The notes under the pieces were generated by a model that worked only from the letters and a program-made list of their open reading frames with translations, did not search any database and was not told the origin of the DNA. Positions 11,480-22,943 of a DNA stretch of 64,000 nucleotides are shown in pieces; positions within the stretch are counted from its first letter, which is position 1, and the number at the start of each line of letters is the position of its first letter. The position numbers were made by a program, and so were the translations under genes. This stretch comes from Histoplasma ohiense (Eukaryota > Ascomycota > Eurotiomycetes > Onygenales > Ajellomycetaceae), in the NCBI GenBank assembly GCA_017607445.1, contig JAEVHH010000003.1:186001-250000 (forward strand), in the 5' to 3' direction.

Positions 11480-12460
11480 TAGAAAGAATAATATTCAAAA
11501 TGAAGTTCGATATAATATTAATATTCATGATGAATATTATTTATTTCAATAAAATGTTAAAATTTCTTTTAATATAATTTAATCTTTATTAACAATTATT
11601 AAAAATATATAAACAGGAAAAGAAAAGGAATTTATAACTTATAAATTAGTTTCAAACAATTAAATAGTTAAATTTTTATTATATTATTATAATATCATTA
11701 GTTAAGTTTATATTGTGATATTATAGTAAAATAAAATTAAAGTTTTATATCGAAACTATATTTGATTTAATTTTATTTAATCTCAGTCTATTTCTTGGGA
11801 TCATCTTTAATAAATCTTGGTTATAAAAAAGTTAAAAACTATATATAAAAACTTGTTATCATCTTTATTGCTCACTATAATGCTATATAATCATATCTAT
11901 CTAAGTTCTACGTTTGCTAGATAGTTACAATACAGGGATTTTGCAAACATCTTTTATTGTAACAATCTTTCTTATTAAGTTATTCGGTTTAACGTCGGAC
12001 AAAAATGGCATTTTGAGATGTATTTAATGCCAGCAATTATCAGCCACTATATAGGTGAAATTATATATGCGATGTTTTCACACTGATCAGTATATCGTGT
12101 AATGGGGATCTGGCATGGGTAAAATTTTCACCGAGTATTCCTCCCCATATCTATCTCAAGTGCTAGATAAATCTTTCATTACAGCGTACGACGAATAACC
12201 CACATAGACGACGCTTACATATATGTGAATGTTGTTCACTTATGCAATTTCTTATGTCTTTGGTTGTAGAACAGTTTCCTTTCTTTTTAGTTGGTTCTCT
12301 TATATGATTTCCCTTACATTATTTAAGATAAATTGTCAGATATTATATATGTTGGTCTTGTGGTTGTCTACAGAGTGATCTAGCTGCTCCGGTTCTCGCG
12401 CGGCCAAAAGCGCGCAAACCCCAATTCCCATTTCAATACGACAAGCTGAAGCTAGTGCCA
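11480..12460. other. AT-rich non-coding tract with a GC-rich patch
   Basis: From 11,480 to 11,830 the sequence is almost pure A+T and probably includes the promoter of the cysteine-rich gene on the minus strand. At about 11,880-12,400 there is mixed sequence with several CpG sites. A conspicuous CpG-rich patch lies near 12,390-12,415 (CTCGCGCGG, AGCGCGC). No coding region longer than a few dozen codons was found. Confidence 0.45.
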
Positions 12461-12462
12461 GT

Positions 12463-13666
12463 TAGACTGGCTGTGTGATCATACATGGAACCAGAACCAA
12501 ATTTTTCCTCAGTAAATATCTTAGTTCTGGTCTCATATAGTGTTTATCAAATCAGTCACTTTACATGATTTATATTATAATTCTAGTTTCAGATCATGTT
12601 TTATTTATAAATTATCAGTTCTGGTTCCATTTGGTCCCATTTTACAAAGTTAGACCAAACAGGACTATGATTAGACTGGCTGGTGGGACCATGAATTACA
12701 TGTTTGGTTTGGTTTGGTTTGGTCCCAGTCCATTTCTTGGTAGACTGGCCGTGTGACCATGCATGGGACTGGGACTAAATATTTCTTCAGTCCCATTATC
12801 AAATTTCTTAGTACTGGTCCCATATAGTGTTTATTAAATTAGTCACTTTACACTGTTTATATTATAAATCTAGTCCCAGGTCATGTTCTTCTTATAAATT
12901 ACTGATTCTGATGGGACCATGATTTACCCTATATAGATGATATAATGCTATGAGTGTTACCAAAAATCATTATCTATCAAAATAAGTTTAGTGTGTTTAT
13001 GCTCTAGTTCTATTTTGAACTAATAATGATAGTGATAGATAGATTCACTGCAGTAGATAGGTTGGCAGCGATAGATTAGCAGCGATAGATTAGCAGTGAT
13101 AGATAGGTTGGCAGCAGCGATATATTAGCAGCGATAGATAGATTGGCAGTGGTAGATAAATTGGCAGCGATAGATAGATTCGCCGCGGTAGATAGGTTGG
13201 CAGCGATAGATTAGCAGCGATAGATTAGCAGTGATAGATTAGCAGCGATAGATAGCTTAGTAGCGAGGGAGAGCTTAGCAGCGAGGGAGAGCTTAGCAAG
13301 ATTGGCAGCAAGTAGCTGGTAGATAGAGGTAATATCTCCATCAATCATATCATCAGATTGATATCTAGATATATATTATATAATCATCAGAATGGAATCA
13401 AATTTCAGTTAAAATCATGATCAATCTCAGATCATTGTTCTTATTTTTGATAGTCAGTCACTTTATATGAAATATCAAGATTTATTAGTCTCATTTCACT
13501 CATGTTTTAATAATTCTAGTCACTTTACACTTTCATTCTGATTCTGACTCCACTGGAAATCACATCAAGAAATGGACTGGAACCAAATCAAATTAAATTT
13601 AATATATAATTCATGGTCCCACTAGTCAGTCTATTTGGTTCCATACATGGTCACATGGTTAGTCTA
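12463..13666. mobile_element. Composite inverted-repeat element, MITE-like, with internal minisatellite
   Basis: An outer inverted repeat pairs 12,463-12,492 with 13,637-13,666: 23 of 30 bases match, and every mismatch is a transition. A second inner pair, 12,672-12,698 with 13,607-13,633, matches at 25 of 27. A direct copy of the outer module lies at 12,741-12,770, and the 140 bp after each direct copy (from 12,463 and from 12,741) are also alike. The interior holds a 300-bp minisatellite. There is no transposase, so if mobile it was non-autonomous. Target-site duplications were not identified. The repeat relationships are plain in the sequence; the mobile nature is inference. Confidence 0.6.
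13025..13325 (+). repeat. Minisatellite built on AGCAGCGATAGATT-type units
   Basis: About 18 imperfect units of 14-18 bases alternate between two forms, AGCAGCGATAGATT and GGCAGCGATAGATAGATT. The right end turns into AGCAGCGAGGGAGAGCTT units. CpG is kept in most units, unlike the retroelement region to the left. The array lies inside the composite inverted-repeat element. Confidence 0.85.
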
Positions 13667-14640
13667 TATCTTGGCATCACAGAAAGGGTTTCAAACTTAA
13701 ATCTGATTAGATATGAAATTTACATATAATACAGTCTTTAATATTAAGTTTAAAACCTCTTTATATAATATCAAAATATTACTAACTCAAACTCAAAGTT
13801 ATATCAGAATGCTGCTTATGGTCTACAATTTTCTCTCTTTTCAGATTCAGAACAATAGATTTTAAAATACTGACTGAAAAAATCTTTGATAAGATTTTCA
13901 TTATTAATTATAGCAGTATTTATTTAAAATTTAGTACACTAGTACTAGCTTCAATTTACTACATATTTTCTTACATAAATGATAATGATTTTTCATATTT
14001 CTAGAGAGACTCTCATATTTAACTAACTCTATTTAATCTTTAATATATCTCCTCATCTGTGAGTGAGGCATAATTACGATATTATTATTAGTGTATTAAC
14101 TAGAATGTTGATTCAGAACTTAGAAGTATCAATTAGTAATTTCTCATATTAAAATATATGCAATTCTATTTGCTGGTACAGATTTATTATCTTATATTTT
14201 CTTCTCAATATATTGCTGTACTTCATCATTTAACTGAAAGAATTCATCTTTTTACTCACTCATATTTTACAGAATTATGATACTCAAATGTATTTTCAGT
14301 TCTCTAAGCATCAGTACTCTGATTAGCAGCAAAGCTCTGAGCAATAGCATTCTGATCAGTATAAAGCTTCAAGCAACAGCATTTCAATCAGCGACAGAAC
14401 TCTGAGCAGCAGAGTTTCAAGAAGTATATAAAGTTGAATAACAGTAAAGAAATAGCTGACTACTCAATCTATATAAACAACTACTTCATCTCTGTTACTC
14501 TATTTCACTATCTTTAAAAGCAAGAAATTGAAGTTTATAAAATCATCTGTTCTATCAATTGCATATGATTGTCAATTCTATACTGAATTATTGATCATGT
14601 TATTATACATTCTTCATCAACTGACAATGCGGCCACCAGG
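13667..14640. other. AT-rich repeat debris up to the isochore boundary
   Basis: CpG-poor AT-rich sequence without coding. The string GGGTTTCAAACTTAA at about 13,688 also occurs near 9715, which shows the two places share a repeat. At 14,330-14,420 there are loosely repeated phrases around AGCAGCA/GCTCTGAGCA. Composition changes to mixed, CpG-containing sequence at about 14,620-14,640. Confidence 0.5.
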
Positions 14641-16063
14641 TAGTGGGTTTGAAACCGGCAGGGGACAACATTATATCCAGAGCCAACTTCCCAGCTTCTA
14701 AAATAATGGGATGTGAACTTGCCAAGTAGGTACCTTCCGGCGGACCTACTATCTGATTTGCTTATTGTTTGAAGTTGCCCCCCCACTAGTGACTGTATAC
14801 AGAAGCAATAGAATTCAAAATTACAGAAAAGCCCGATCTTACTTAAATAGGAAGGCGGTGTGTACTAAAATTATTTTTCGACTTGGCGTTGCAGAATCCC
14901 TCTACACTGTAATGAACCACCAACCTTTCACTATGGTTCCCACACTATGCTGCGATGGTCGCAGTGTATAGGTGGTGTGATGGGTGGCCACGGGTATATA
15001 TATCACTATAAGCGCAACCATTTGATGGTTACGTTGCCTTTTTGCTATGGATTCTTCGCTAAAAGGAGGATTGTTCCCACCGCCGCCGTGGAGCATAAAT
15101 AACCCTAATACCCTAACCGAGCTGGCGTCCTATGCCACAGGGAGATCGTGTGGAATTTTTGCCGGCTGACGCTCAGACTGTCAGACTGTCCCTCTGCGAT
15201 CCTCGCAGCACAAAACGAAGATAAATATTTAATTTCCCCATCTCCCAACCAGCTCTGTTATTGGCGTGTCATTCCTACATATCTTCATCTCTTTTTTCGT
15301 GTATGCAATGGCATTTCTCACTCTTTGTGCCCTGGATTTCGGCAGTTAGCTGAACGGAAAGATGGTCCTGGCCCGCACCCGCGACCATCTTTCTTGGTAT
15401 AGATATATGTTTATATATATTCTATGCACAATTTCCATTGACGTAAAAGTTCATTATTTTCCTAAAATTATCCTCACTCACTCGATCGGATATCTTTACC
15501 CTGGCACTGTCAGTTCGAAAGCATATTTCGTATGAAATTTAATATTTTTTTTCTCTGCTCCAGGTTTCCTGCCTGCTGCCATTTTCTTTTTTCTTTTTTC
15601 TTTTTTCACTTTCATTTTTTAAACAGTATTATTTTCTTGCAATACACTCTGGAATCTTGAGGAAACAATATCCACTTTCTTTCTTGTGTCCTTAGCTGTT
15701 GTATTATTTTCGGTGTTGGCTACTCTGTTCAATGCTGGGTTCGAAAGACTGAGGCACAAGGAACCTAGGAAACACAGGGGGAGAGAAATGCTGCATCAGT
15801 ATTTTGTTTCTGTTGTGTTGTTGTCACTTCTAGAATCTCTCCAGCCTTCTTTATTTCTCACAATAACAATAATAAACAAATCTCCTCACAAACATACACA
15901 CAACCCACATCTTCTGTCATCTTTGATATTCTTTCTCTCAGTTGTCTGTGCAGGCTTGATATCCCTGCGTCATCTCTCCACATTTATATTCCTTGAGACC
16001 CCCGACAATATCAATCCTTCTCCTTATAGCCACCCACCAAACCCTAAAGAATCCCAATCTGCA
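14641..16063. other. Intergenic sequence right of the boundary; includes promoter region of the small Cys-rich gene
   Basis: Several short open stretches are scattered on both strands, but none shows family resemblance or consistent splicing. Two CCCTAA copies near 15,097-15,117 are too few to be a telomere relic. A pyrimidine-rich tract (15,575-15,620) and TC-rich sequence precede the small gene at 16,064, as is usual for fungal promoters. Confidence 0.4.
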
Positions 16064-16324
16064 ATGTGTCAGCTCACCATGGTTAAGGTGAGGTATCAGT
16101 GCGGGCATGTTGTTGACAGCTATGGATACATCCTGCAATGCCCAGCGTCTCTCGCGAACATTCCTCCCTCCCCCTGCGCCTCTCCATTGACGAATTGGAG
16201 CTTTGGACTCCGCATTGTGCGTAACCCTTGCGTTGACTGCCTCGCCAAGGGAAGCTGGAGGCAAACTGCTCAGGGAGGATGGGAACGAGTAACGCGCCGT
16301 AAGTTGGCCTGCCTCTGGGAGTAG
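16064..16324 (+). CDS. Small cysteine-rich protein, 86 residues, function unknown
   Basis: The frame stays open for 126 codons further upstream, but the ATG at 16,064 gives a compact protein starting MCQLTMVKVRYQCGH. Seven Cys (2, 13, 26, 38, 56, 59, 83), with a CGH and a CxxC pair, suggest a small zinc-binding fold. Short proteins with an MC-x-L start followed by Y-x-CGH are common in Eurotiomycetes and have no known role; I make that comparison from general familiarity. There is no signal peptide and no intron is needed. The alternative is a chance open frame. The kinase-like gene follows 570 bp downstream on the same strand. Confidence 0.5.
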   Translation: MCQLTMVKVRYQCGHVVDSYGYILQCPASLANIPPSPCASPLTNWSFGLRIVRNPCVDCLAKGSWRQTAQGGWERVTRRKLACLWE

Positions 16325-16890
16325 CAGGCGCTGTATTTGAATTGACACAAAGACGTTTCTCCCTACAGCAGATACAGAGGCCTCACAGCTTGACTAAACA
16401 TGTTGAATGCAAGTGTCACCAAGTGCATGAACATACTACTACTGATGGGCTCTGGGTGGATGGCTGTTCATTCTTGCATCTATGTCTGAACAAAACTAAA
16501 TATGTTCAATCTGCTTGTGTAGGCTTGTACCTAGCTATGTGTGAATCTTCTTTTTCAATGAATGCAAGGCATCAAAGTTCAGTGTTACTGTGCAGTTTTG
16601 CAAGGGTATAAATGCCTAGTTTACACCACTTGTGTTGTTTATTTTCTTTATTTTCTTTTTTAATTTAATTTTAATTTTTTTTATTTTAATTTTTTTTATT
16701 TTTTAAATTGTCTCTTCTCCTTTAATATTCATTTTCTCATGCCAAGTTTACATTTCACTCTATCTGCATCTCTTTGAGACCAATCTTGATAGCTTCTCTT
16801 GAATTTGGCTATTCTCCAAATTGATATACATCTTGCTCCCAAGCTCATCATATCATCCTCATAAAATTCCATCACCAGTCGTCACGCATA
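16325..16890. other. Intergenic, promoter of the kinase-like gene
   Basis: A T-rich run with repeated TTTTATTTT/TTTAATTTT phrases lies at 16,630-16,710. A TC-rich stretch follows it and leads into the ATG at 16,891. No coding was seen. Confidence 0.5.
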
Positions 16891-17826
16891 ATGGTGTTAA
16901 ATGGTCACAAACTTCCCTTCAGGCTCACCAGAGCTGACATTCTTGGCTCAGGGTCTGTGAGCATTGTATTTGCTATTGGAGAACGCATTGCATTGAAGGC
17001 ACCCATCATCTACAAAGCAAACATCCCCCTTACCGAAGAGCAGATCGAGCAGTCCGCAGAATCTGTCGCCTCCATCACGCGTGAGAAGTGTATCTACGAT
17101 CTCCTTAACGACCACCCCCATCCAAACATCCTCCAAACCATTTTCCACTGTCCAGACGGGATTTTCATGCCCCGGATGCTCTGCAGCGTCTTTCACTGGA
17201 TGGGAAATGATCCCAACTCCATCCCTGCACCCCTGCGTCTTCGCTGGGTCAAAGAACTCGCCAGCGCAGCTGAGCACTTGGAAACCCATGGGCTGGTGCA
17301 TGGAGACATCCGCCCCGCCAACACCCTCCTGGACAAGAACATGCACATCAAGCTAGCCGACTTTGACAGCTGCGTCGGCATCGGCGACGCCTGTCTCGCC
17401 TTCACCGTGCCGTACCACGACGCGTTTGAAGAAACGGCCGGCTACGCCACGGAGCAATTCGCAATCGGCTCGTTCATGTACACCGTGTTCACCGGCGTTG
17501 AGCCGGAGTTTGAGATCACGGGCAGGAAGCTGCGGGATGAGAAGTTGCCGGATACCAGCAGCATTCTTGGTGGGGATATCATTGCCAGCTGCTGGAGGAA
17601 GGAGTATGTATCTGTCGCGGCATTGGCCGGGGAGATTGGGGAGTTGGAGCTCGATGATGACGGAGATACCGATGGGTATGAGATGTGGTTTGTGGCTGGG
17701 TCGAACAGTCCTCGTTCCGTGGCAAGCGTCATTGACCAGCCTGATGCGGAGGTGCTTGGCGAGGATAGGATTGAGGAGCTGCGGGTTGTTTGCAAGGGTT
17801 TGTGCAATTGCTTAAATGGAAATTGA
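16891..17826 (+). CDS. Divergent protein-kinase-like protein, 311 residues, single exon
   Basis: The protein follows the eukaryotic kinase plan. It has a glycine-rich loop ILGSGSVS (17-24), a candidate ATP-binding Lys in IALK (Lys36), a catalytic-loop HGDIRPANTLL (137-147) and a metal-binding ADFD (156-159). Two hallmark motifs are altered: HRD reads HGD and DFG reads DFD. The catalytic Asp139, Asn144 and Asp157 are kept, so activity is possible but not assured. The APE segment is not obvious. The C-terminus ends in an acidic stretch (ELDDDGDTD) and a CKGLCNC tail. Small kinases with HGDI/ADFD motifs are expanded in Eurotiales and Onygenales and mostly uncharacterised. Codon use is GC-rich like the other genes here. 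The ATG chosen is the first in frame and directly precedes the kinase core. Confidence 0.8.
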   Translation: MVLNGHKLPFRLTRADILGSGSVSIVFAIGERIALKAPIIYKANIPLTEEQIEQSAESVASITREKCIYDLLNDHPHPNILQTIFHCPDGIFMPRMLCSVFHWMGNDPNSIPAPLRLRWVKELASAAEHLETHGLVHGDIRPANTLLDKNMHIKLADFDSCVGIGDACLAFTVPYHDAFEETAGYATEQFAIGSFMYTVFTGVEPEFEITGRKLRDEKLPDTSSILGGDIIASCWRKEYVSVAALAGEIGELELDDDGDTDGYEMWFVAGSNSPRSVASVIDQPDAEVLGEDRIEELRVVCKGLCNCLNGN

Positions 17827-19097
17827 TAGGGGACTGTATTGTTTTGTACAGTACATACACACATGTACATGTACATGTACATCACTCGCGTGTTCCACAT
17901 ATTTTTTGCTTTTTCTAACTTGCTACTCTTACGAGGAGGATTTAGGGGGTAAGTGGATTTTTCCTTGCTCTGGGAAGGGCGTTGGCTATCTGGACGGACG
18001 GACGGACGGGTACATTAGGGACAAGAATTCGGGCACAAACTTTCTACGTGCTGTACTTATGATCTTCCTGCTTCGTTTTTTAATTATTTTAGTCCACTAT
18101 CTCCACTCAAATTTGCAGATAATCTAGGATACTGCTTGCCTCGTCCCGCGTAAAAACAAATGGACGACCGAACATCACCGGAGTCCAGTTCGAACCGGTG
18201 TAGAATTCGAGCACTAGAGAGGCAGCATTCCTTCATGTGTCTAACCAACGTGTAAAACTAGATAGGCATAAGTGATGATCTAAGGGGCACTTGGAAGTGT
18301 GTCGGCAGCTGTGGACATTGTTCATTTGCGTGTACAAAAGCAAGCAATATATGTCAAATTAATCGTACATTTAATCTGGTTGATGGAATCGGTTGACTTT
18401 AGAAACATTAATCGTACAAAACCTATGAATCCCTTCTACCCTTTAACAGAGCGACACATTGCAACAGATAAGTAAACACAGCCGACACAGATAAGTCCAT
18501 CCATCCATTTCTAGGAGAGGTCATTCGTGGGAAGAAAATCAGAGAAAAATGAAAATGAAAACGAAGCGAAACATTAGATACTGCTGACAGTTTCACACTT
18601 TTCTCAACTTTTATCCTTCAAATTCGTACGCTTATCAGGTAAAGGGGAATAGAAGAAAACGGAAGGGGAAATTGACGGAATTGGGAGAAGACAAGTGATT
18701 CCAACCCAAAATACGGAGTAAAGAACAAAAGCCACCATGTGAAATGTATGCATGCAACCGGACTCCCTCTTTTGCAAGTTCAAATTTTAGCTTGTGGTGT
18801 AGAAGCCAGAAGAAAAGGAGAGGAAAGGAAAAAGAGAAATTCCAGATTCGCGTCAAACGCCAGCTGAAACAAGTGAAACTGAGGTCCTAGGAAGAGAAGA
18901 TAGTTGGAATAAGGGCAAAGCACAAATGTGCATACAGGAGTTAACGAGCAAAGCTGACAACCGTAGCTACTCTAAAATACTGTACCTTCTGATTCAGAAA
19001 AGGCAAAGGAAAACGGATGATAAGTAGAATCAAAATAAGAGAAGAGACGAAAAGCGACGAAGATAAAAATCGAAATCACAATAAACAGAAAAAAGGA
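17827..19097. other. Intergenic, convergent 3' regions of the kinase-like gene and RSC9
   Basis: Short tandem motifs occur: TGTACA-type repeats at 17,855-17,880 and four GGAC units near 17,992-18,010. Copies of the recurring octamer ACGGAGTA include one near 18,713. No coding region is supported. Confidence 0.5.
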
Positions 19098-22000
19098 TTA
19101 ATTTGATTTAATCTCATCAACAAGTTCAAAGATATCGCGGCGGAGCGTCGGATTGTAATCAGCAATCTCTATCAGCTTATTCCTCGAAGCGAAGAAAATA
19201 ACATAATTCCATGACTTATTCCCATGTTCGGGGCCCGCAGATTCCTTCGGCAGATTGCGAATCACGTTGCGCAAAATGAGGATCGCCTTGTATGCGATTC
19301 CGACGGGCTCGCCTTTTTCGTCGATAGGAGTGGGGTAGTAATCGAAGAGTCGTGTGAGTTTTGGCTGGATAATTTTGCGTGGGGGAGGTGGAGGGGGTGA
19401 GCTCATATCCTGCAACGGTGGAAGGTGGGTGGAAACGTGGCCGGCGACACGGGCAGTGTTGATCGTCGGAATTTCGTAGTCCTTGCACGTATCCCAGGCA
19501 CAAATGTTGGTAGGACGTCGCGCATCTTGCAAGTTCCCTAGATCAGCCGGGTTGAGTAGCATGTGCTCGCGGAAAACGTGCTCCTTGAGTTTCGCGGGAT
19601 CAACGAATGAGACCCTGCATTGACCATTGGGAACGTTCCACTTGCACTGGCGGTATGGATATCCATTTAGGTCGTAAGATGTCTCAAGAGGACGGATGCC
19701 TCTAATGATGAATTTGGCTACTGGGCCGGTAACAACCTGCGCTTGCGCTGACGAGAATGTGCGGCTAACAGTGTTGATAAACTCCGCCGCCGGAAGAGTG
19801 CTTACACCAGGCACTCGCTCATCCGCGAAACAATTCTGATAAGCGTGCCAGAGAGCAAGTTGGGTGATGTCACACTCTGGATCTTCGATGAAGCAGCACT
19901 TGAGCCAACGAGAGCAACGTTCAGGTTCGGGCAGTTGCAATAGCATGGAATGGAGATCTGGTGGCACTATAGGAATACTAGTTGCGGCGGGTGCCTTGCA
20001 TTCTTCTTGATCCACTATCTCGTTGACGTCCCGTTCACCCTCAAATAAGAGGAGATTAGTCAAACGAGGGATAAGAGTGGTTGGAAGAGAGAAATTTCTA
20101 AGAAGCTCTTCGACATTTTCCGGAATTGCTGTGTACTGATAGAAGAAGTCAAGAGTTCCCGAAAGAAGTTCCTTGTCCTGTTCGAGTAGTGTGTAGCTCA
20201 TGAGAATGTTAATTTTATCATCTGGGATGCCCTGAAGACGTTTGATCGTTTCAAGTTCCATCGAGAAGAGGATCAAAATCTTTAAAGAAGTCAGGATATG
20301 GTATCTATCAGATGACCCTAAAAGCCCAAACAGGACGCTGAAAAGGGGGTCCTCCGGGTCAGTTTCCCAGTACGGGCAGACTTGCTCGATCGTGTCCAGC
20401 GCGTAATTTAGGATTTCATTGAAACGTGGCTGACGGGGAGTGTTGAGTACGACAAGCATGCCATCCTTGAAAATCTCTAAAGTTGATAGAAAAACGGCGT
20501 TCGCCTCTAGCATCGACATATTCCGCAGCGTCAGAGCAGCTTCCTTGATGTTTCTAAGATTGCGTGCAAATTCCTCCGTCTCCACGTTGTCATCGCTGAG
20601 CGTGACTCGAAATTTTGCCATTTTTTCTATGATGTCGTTGTTTCCAGTGCCGTATAGGAGATTGTCCCTTGGCTCTTCGAGGGTGGTGTAATCAATCTCC
20701 CATCTGATACCAGACACGAGATAAGTGATCTCTAGGATTTTCTCGACAAGCTCCTCTGCGAGAAAAGGGAAGTCATCGAACTTGAATTTGTCACCCCGTT
20801 CGTCTGATATAACAACCAAGTGATGTAGCGCGAAGTCGACTTCGGAGGGAATGTGGGACTGCAAACCCCTGACACAGTGGTTGTAGATACGAGGAGCTAA
20901 ATGGGAAACTGAAAGTTAGATTTACTTCTCCGCAAACTAGGATACAAAACAAACGCGAAACCCCCAAAAAAAAGGGTGAGGGGGGGGAGGAGAAAAAAGA
21001 AAGAAAGATGGTAAATTGATAAATAGATAGAAATAGTACGGACTCTTTTCGGGTATCATCGACATCATCATAGGATCCATATTGCGCGTAAGAGGTGGCT
21101 GATCAACCTGAGAGTATTTGCCCCGGCGGTTTGATGGCGTATCGACCACAATTGTGAACATGGGCGCTCTATTGTCTATGGTAGCCGCGGGAGGAGTAGG
21201 GGTGGGCATCATAGTGGCGGTGACGTTGACCGCGGTGTTGTTGTTGTTATTGTTGTTGTTGACGGCTATAGTTGTAGGGGCCGACGAGGGAGAATAAGAG
21301 AGAGAAGGGATCGAATTGTTCAAGCTGGCGGGGGTACCCGGGGTATTAGCTGTGCTACGGGTCTGCCTGGTCGCCGGACTCGTCGCGGTGTAGGGTTGTC
21401 GTTGAGGGGGAGCTCGTCGGAGGCCTGGTGGCAACACTGTCAGTAACTATTCAAGCCGTGATAGGAAGAAAGTGAATAGGTGGTCCGATTTAGGATTGGA
21501 GAGGTTTTGCAATCGTCAAACCTACCCCTTGCGCTTCTTGTGTCCGCGGGGCTCCCGTCCGCCGCTACTGGACCATTCATGGCCACCTCCAACGGCCTAT
21601 CGATTTCCTCATATCAGAAAGGGATGTCCGGTAATCCAATTGAGACTTCCAACTCTGGCGCCCATGTTAGATCTAGACGGACATAGAATGCTTACCACAG
21701 CCACTCGTAGTAGAGGTGTTTAACGTGCCACGACAAAGTCGTCGCCTGCGTCTCAGGTATCCCCACGAGTCCGGCGATAACGCACCAGTTATCCTTGTCC
21801 ACGGAAACCTCCGCAAAACCCCCGCGGTCAAGGACCTCGACAAAGAGAGTATGGGGATGTACCTTCTTCCGGTTTACCTCCCAGAAACTTCCCTGTGTGA
21901 GCGGGACAGTGATCGGGTAGCTGCTCCAAACAAAATAGAAGGGAAGAAGACAAAAGCCACGGGTTAGCTGTAGTCTGCTCAAATAAAGGCATATACACGA

Positions 22001-22159
22001 ACAACAAACAACGGAGATATATCAGGGCGCAGGAGGAGGAATTGCACGCTCAACTGTGCTTGTGCAAGCCTACCTCTGGTCTTCGTGGACATCGCGCAAC
22101 GCGAGATAAAAAGCGGCAGGGTCAGTCCGGATCTGGTCTAGCGTAATGGTTGGCTCCAT
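19098..22159 (-). CDS. RSC9: RSC9-type subunit of the RSC chromatin-remodelling complex, 854 residues, five exons
   Basis: RSC repositions nucleosomes in the nucleus; Rsc9 is its ARID-containing subunit. Exons are 22,159-22,074, 21,920-21,696, 21,596-21,526, 21,427-21,044 and 20,896-19,098, in phase throughout (2,565 coding bases). The last donor is the unusual GTCCGT and is the least certain splice. An N-terminal ARID-like region (about 10-110) includes GGFAEVSVDKDNW. A Ser/Thr/Asn-rich linker with a poly-Asn run follows (GLRRAPPQRQ, then about 140-250). An armadillo-like helical region spans about 267-560. The conserved Rsc9 motif LPEPERCSRWLKCCFIED starts near 577, and a C2H2-like segment with C...C...H...H starts near 673. 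The motif order matches filamentous ascomycete Rsc9 proteins as I know them. The Rec114-like gene starts 785 bp away on the other strand, so the two share an upstream region. Confidence 0.88.
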
Positions 22160-22943
22160 CGGTTAGTCTTGGCGAGTATGGATATCACGTGGGGAGCTGG
22201 ACCGGGCCGTTGTGCAGGAAAGGCAAAATAAACAGAAAGAACACAAGAGACAAAGAATCCCAGGGATTCAAAGGATTCTCTCTAGATTTTCTCATTCATT
22301 AGAATGTGCACAGAGGACTAGGTGAACAGTGATCTAGTGTCTCTCTCCTCATATAACTAGTGGGCACCAGAACTAGGTGCATTTGAAGGCAGAAAAGACA
22401 AGGTTGATTTGTTGATGAAGCTCTTCACGTGACAAGAAGTTGGTTGTTCTTAGAAGGCGGTGTAGGATGACCAGGAGGTTAGCCTGTGACTTAGTAAGAT
22501 AATGATCACATGACCAAGCACAGGATTCATTTTTTGAGGGATCGAGTTCGAGTTACTAGACAGGTAACATGAATAAATCCGCCGGAGCTTTTCATTTTAC
22601 CTTTTACATGGCCTGCCTGTTCTGTTCTGAGACTTGTCTTATTTTGTTTTTCTTCCAAGGATAATTCTTCTCCAATCTGTCTACCAAAGCACGAGTAATG
22701 TGCATCTCCATCCCCTTTAGGAAATTGAGGCTCTCACACTTGATGAGCTTATTTCATCCTCATGCTGTCTTCTTCTAGTTTCCACCACAATGGTGACATC
22801 GAACTATTATTTCCTTGTTTAACTAGTGTACAATACTTCTGCTTGTGATATATCTCTTTGCGGGTCAGCTTTTTCGTTCAGGAAGACGTGTCTTGCATCG
22901 TCCCAAACCCAGTTAAATAGCTGTCAGCAAGGCTGGCCGTGAG
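22160..22943. promoter_or_regulatory. Shared divergent promoter region of RSC9 and the Rec114-like gene
   Basis: 784 bp separate the two start codons, which face away from each other. No TATA box or clear binding-site array was recognised. No open frame is supported. Confidence 0.5.

Noticed and set aside
15095..15120. CCCTAA copies suggesting an interstitial telomere
   Set aside because: Only two hexamers, separated by extra bases; far too short to be telomeric.
18185..18205. Promoter B-box-like GTTCGAACC
   Set aside because: The flanking bases do not pair as a T-stem and no A-box or cloverleaf is present.
21922..21985. Longer RSC9 exon 2 starting at the earlier acceptor near 21,985
   Set aside because: It would add a pyrimidine-tract-encoded hydrophobic segment inside the ARID region; the later acceptor keeps phase and fits the domain better.
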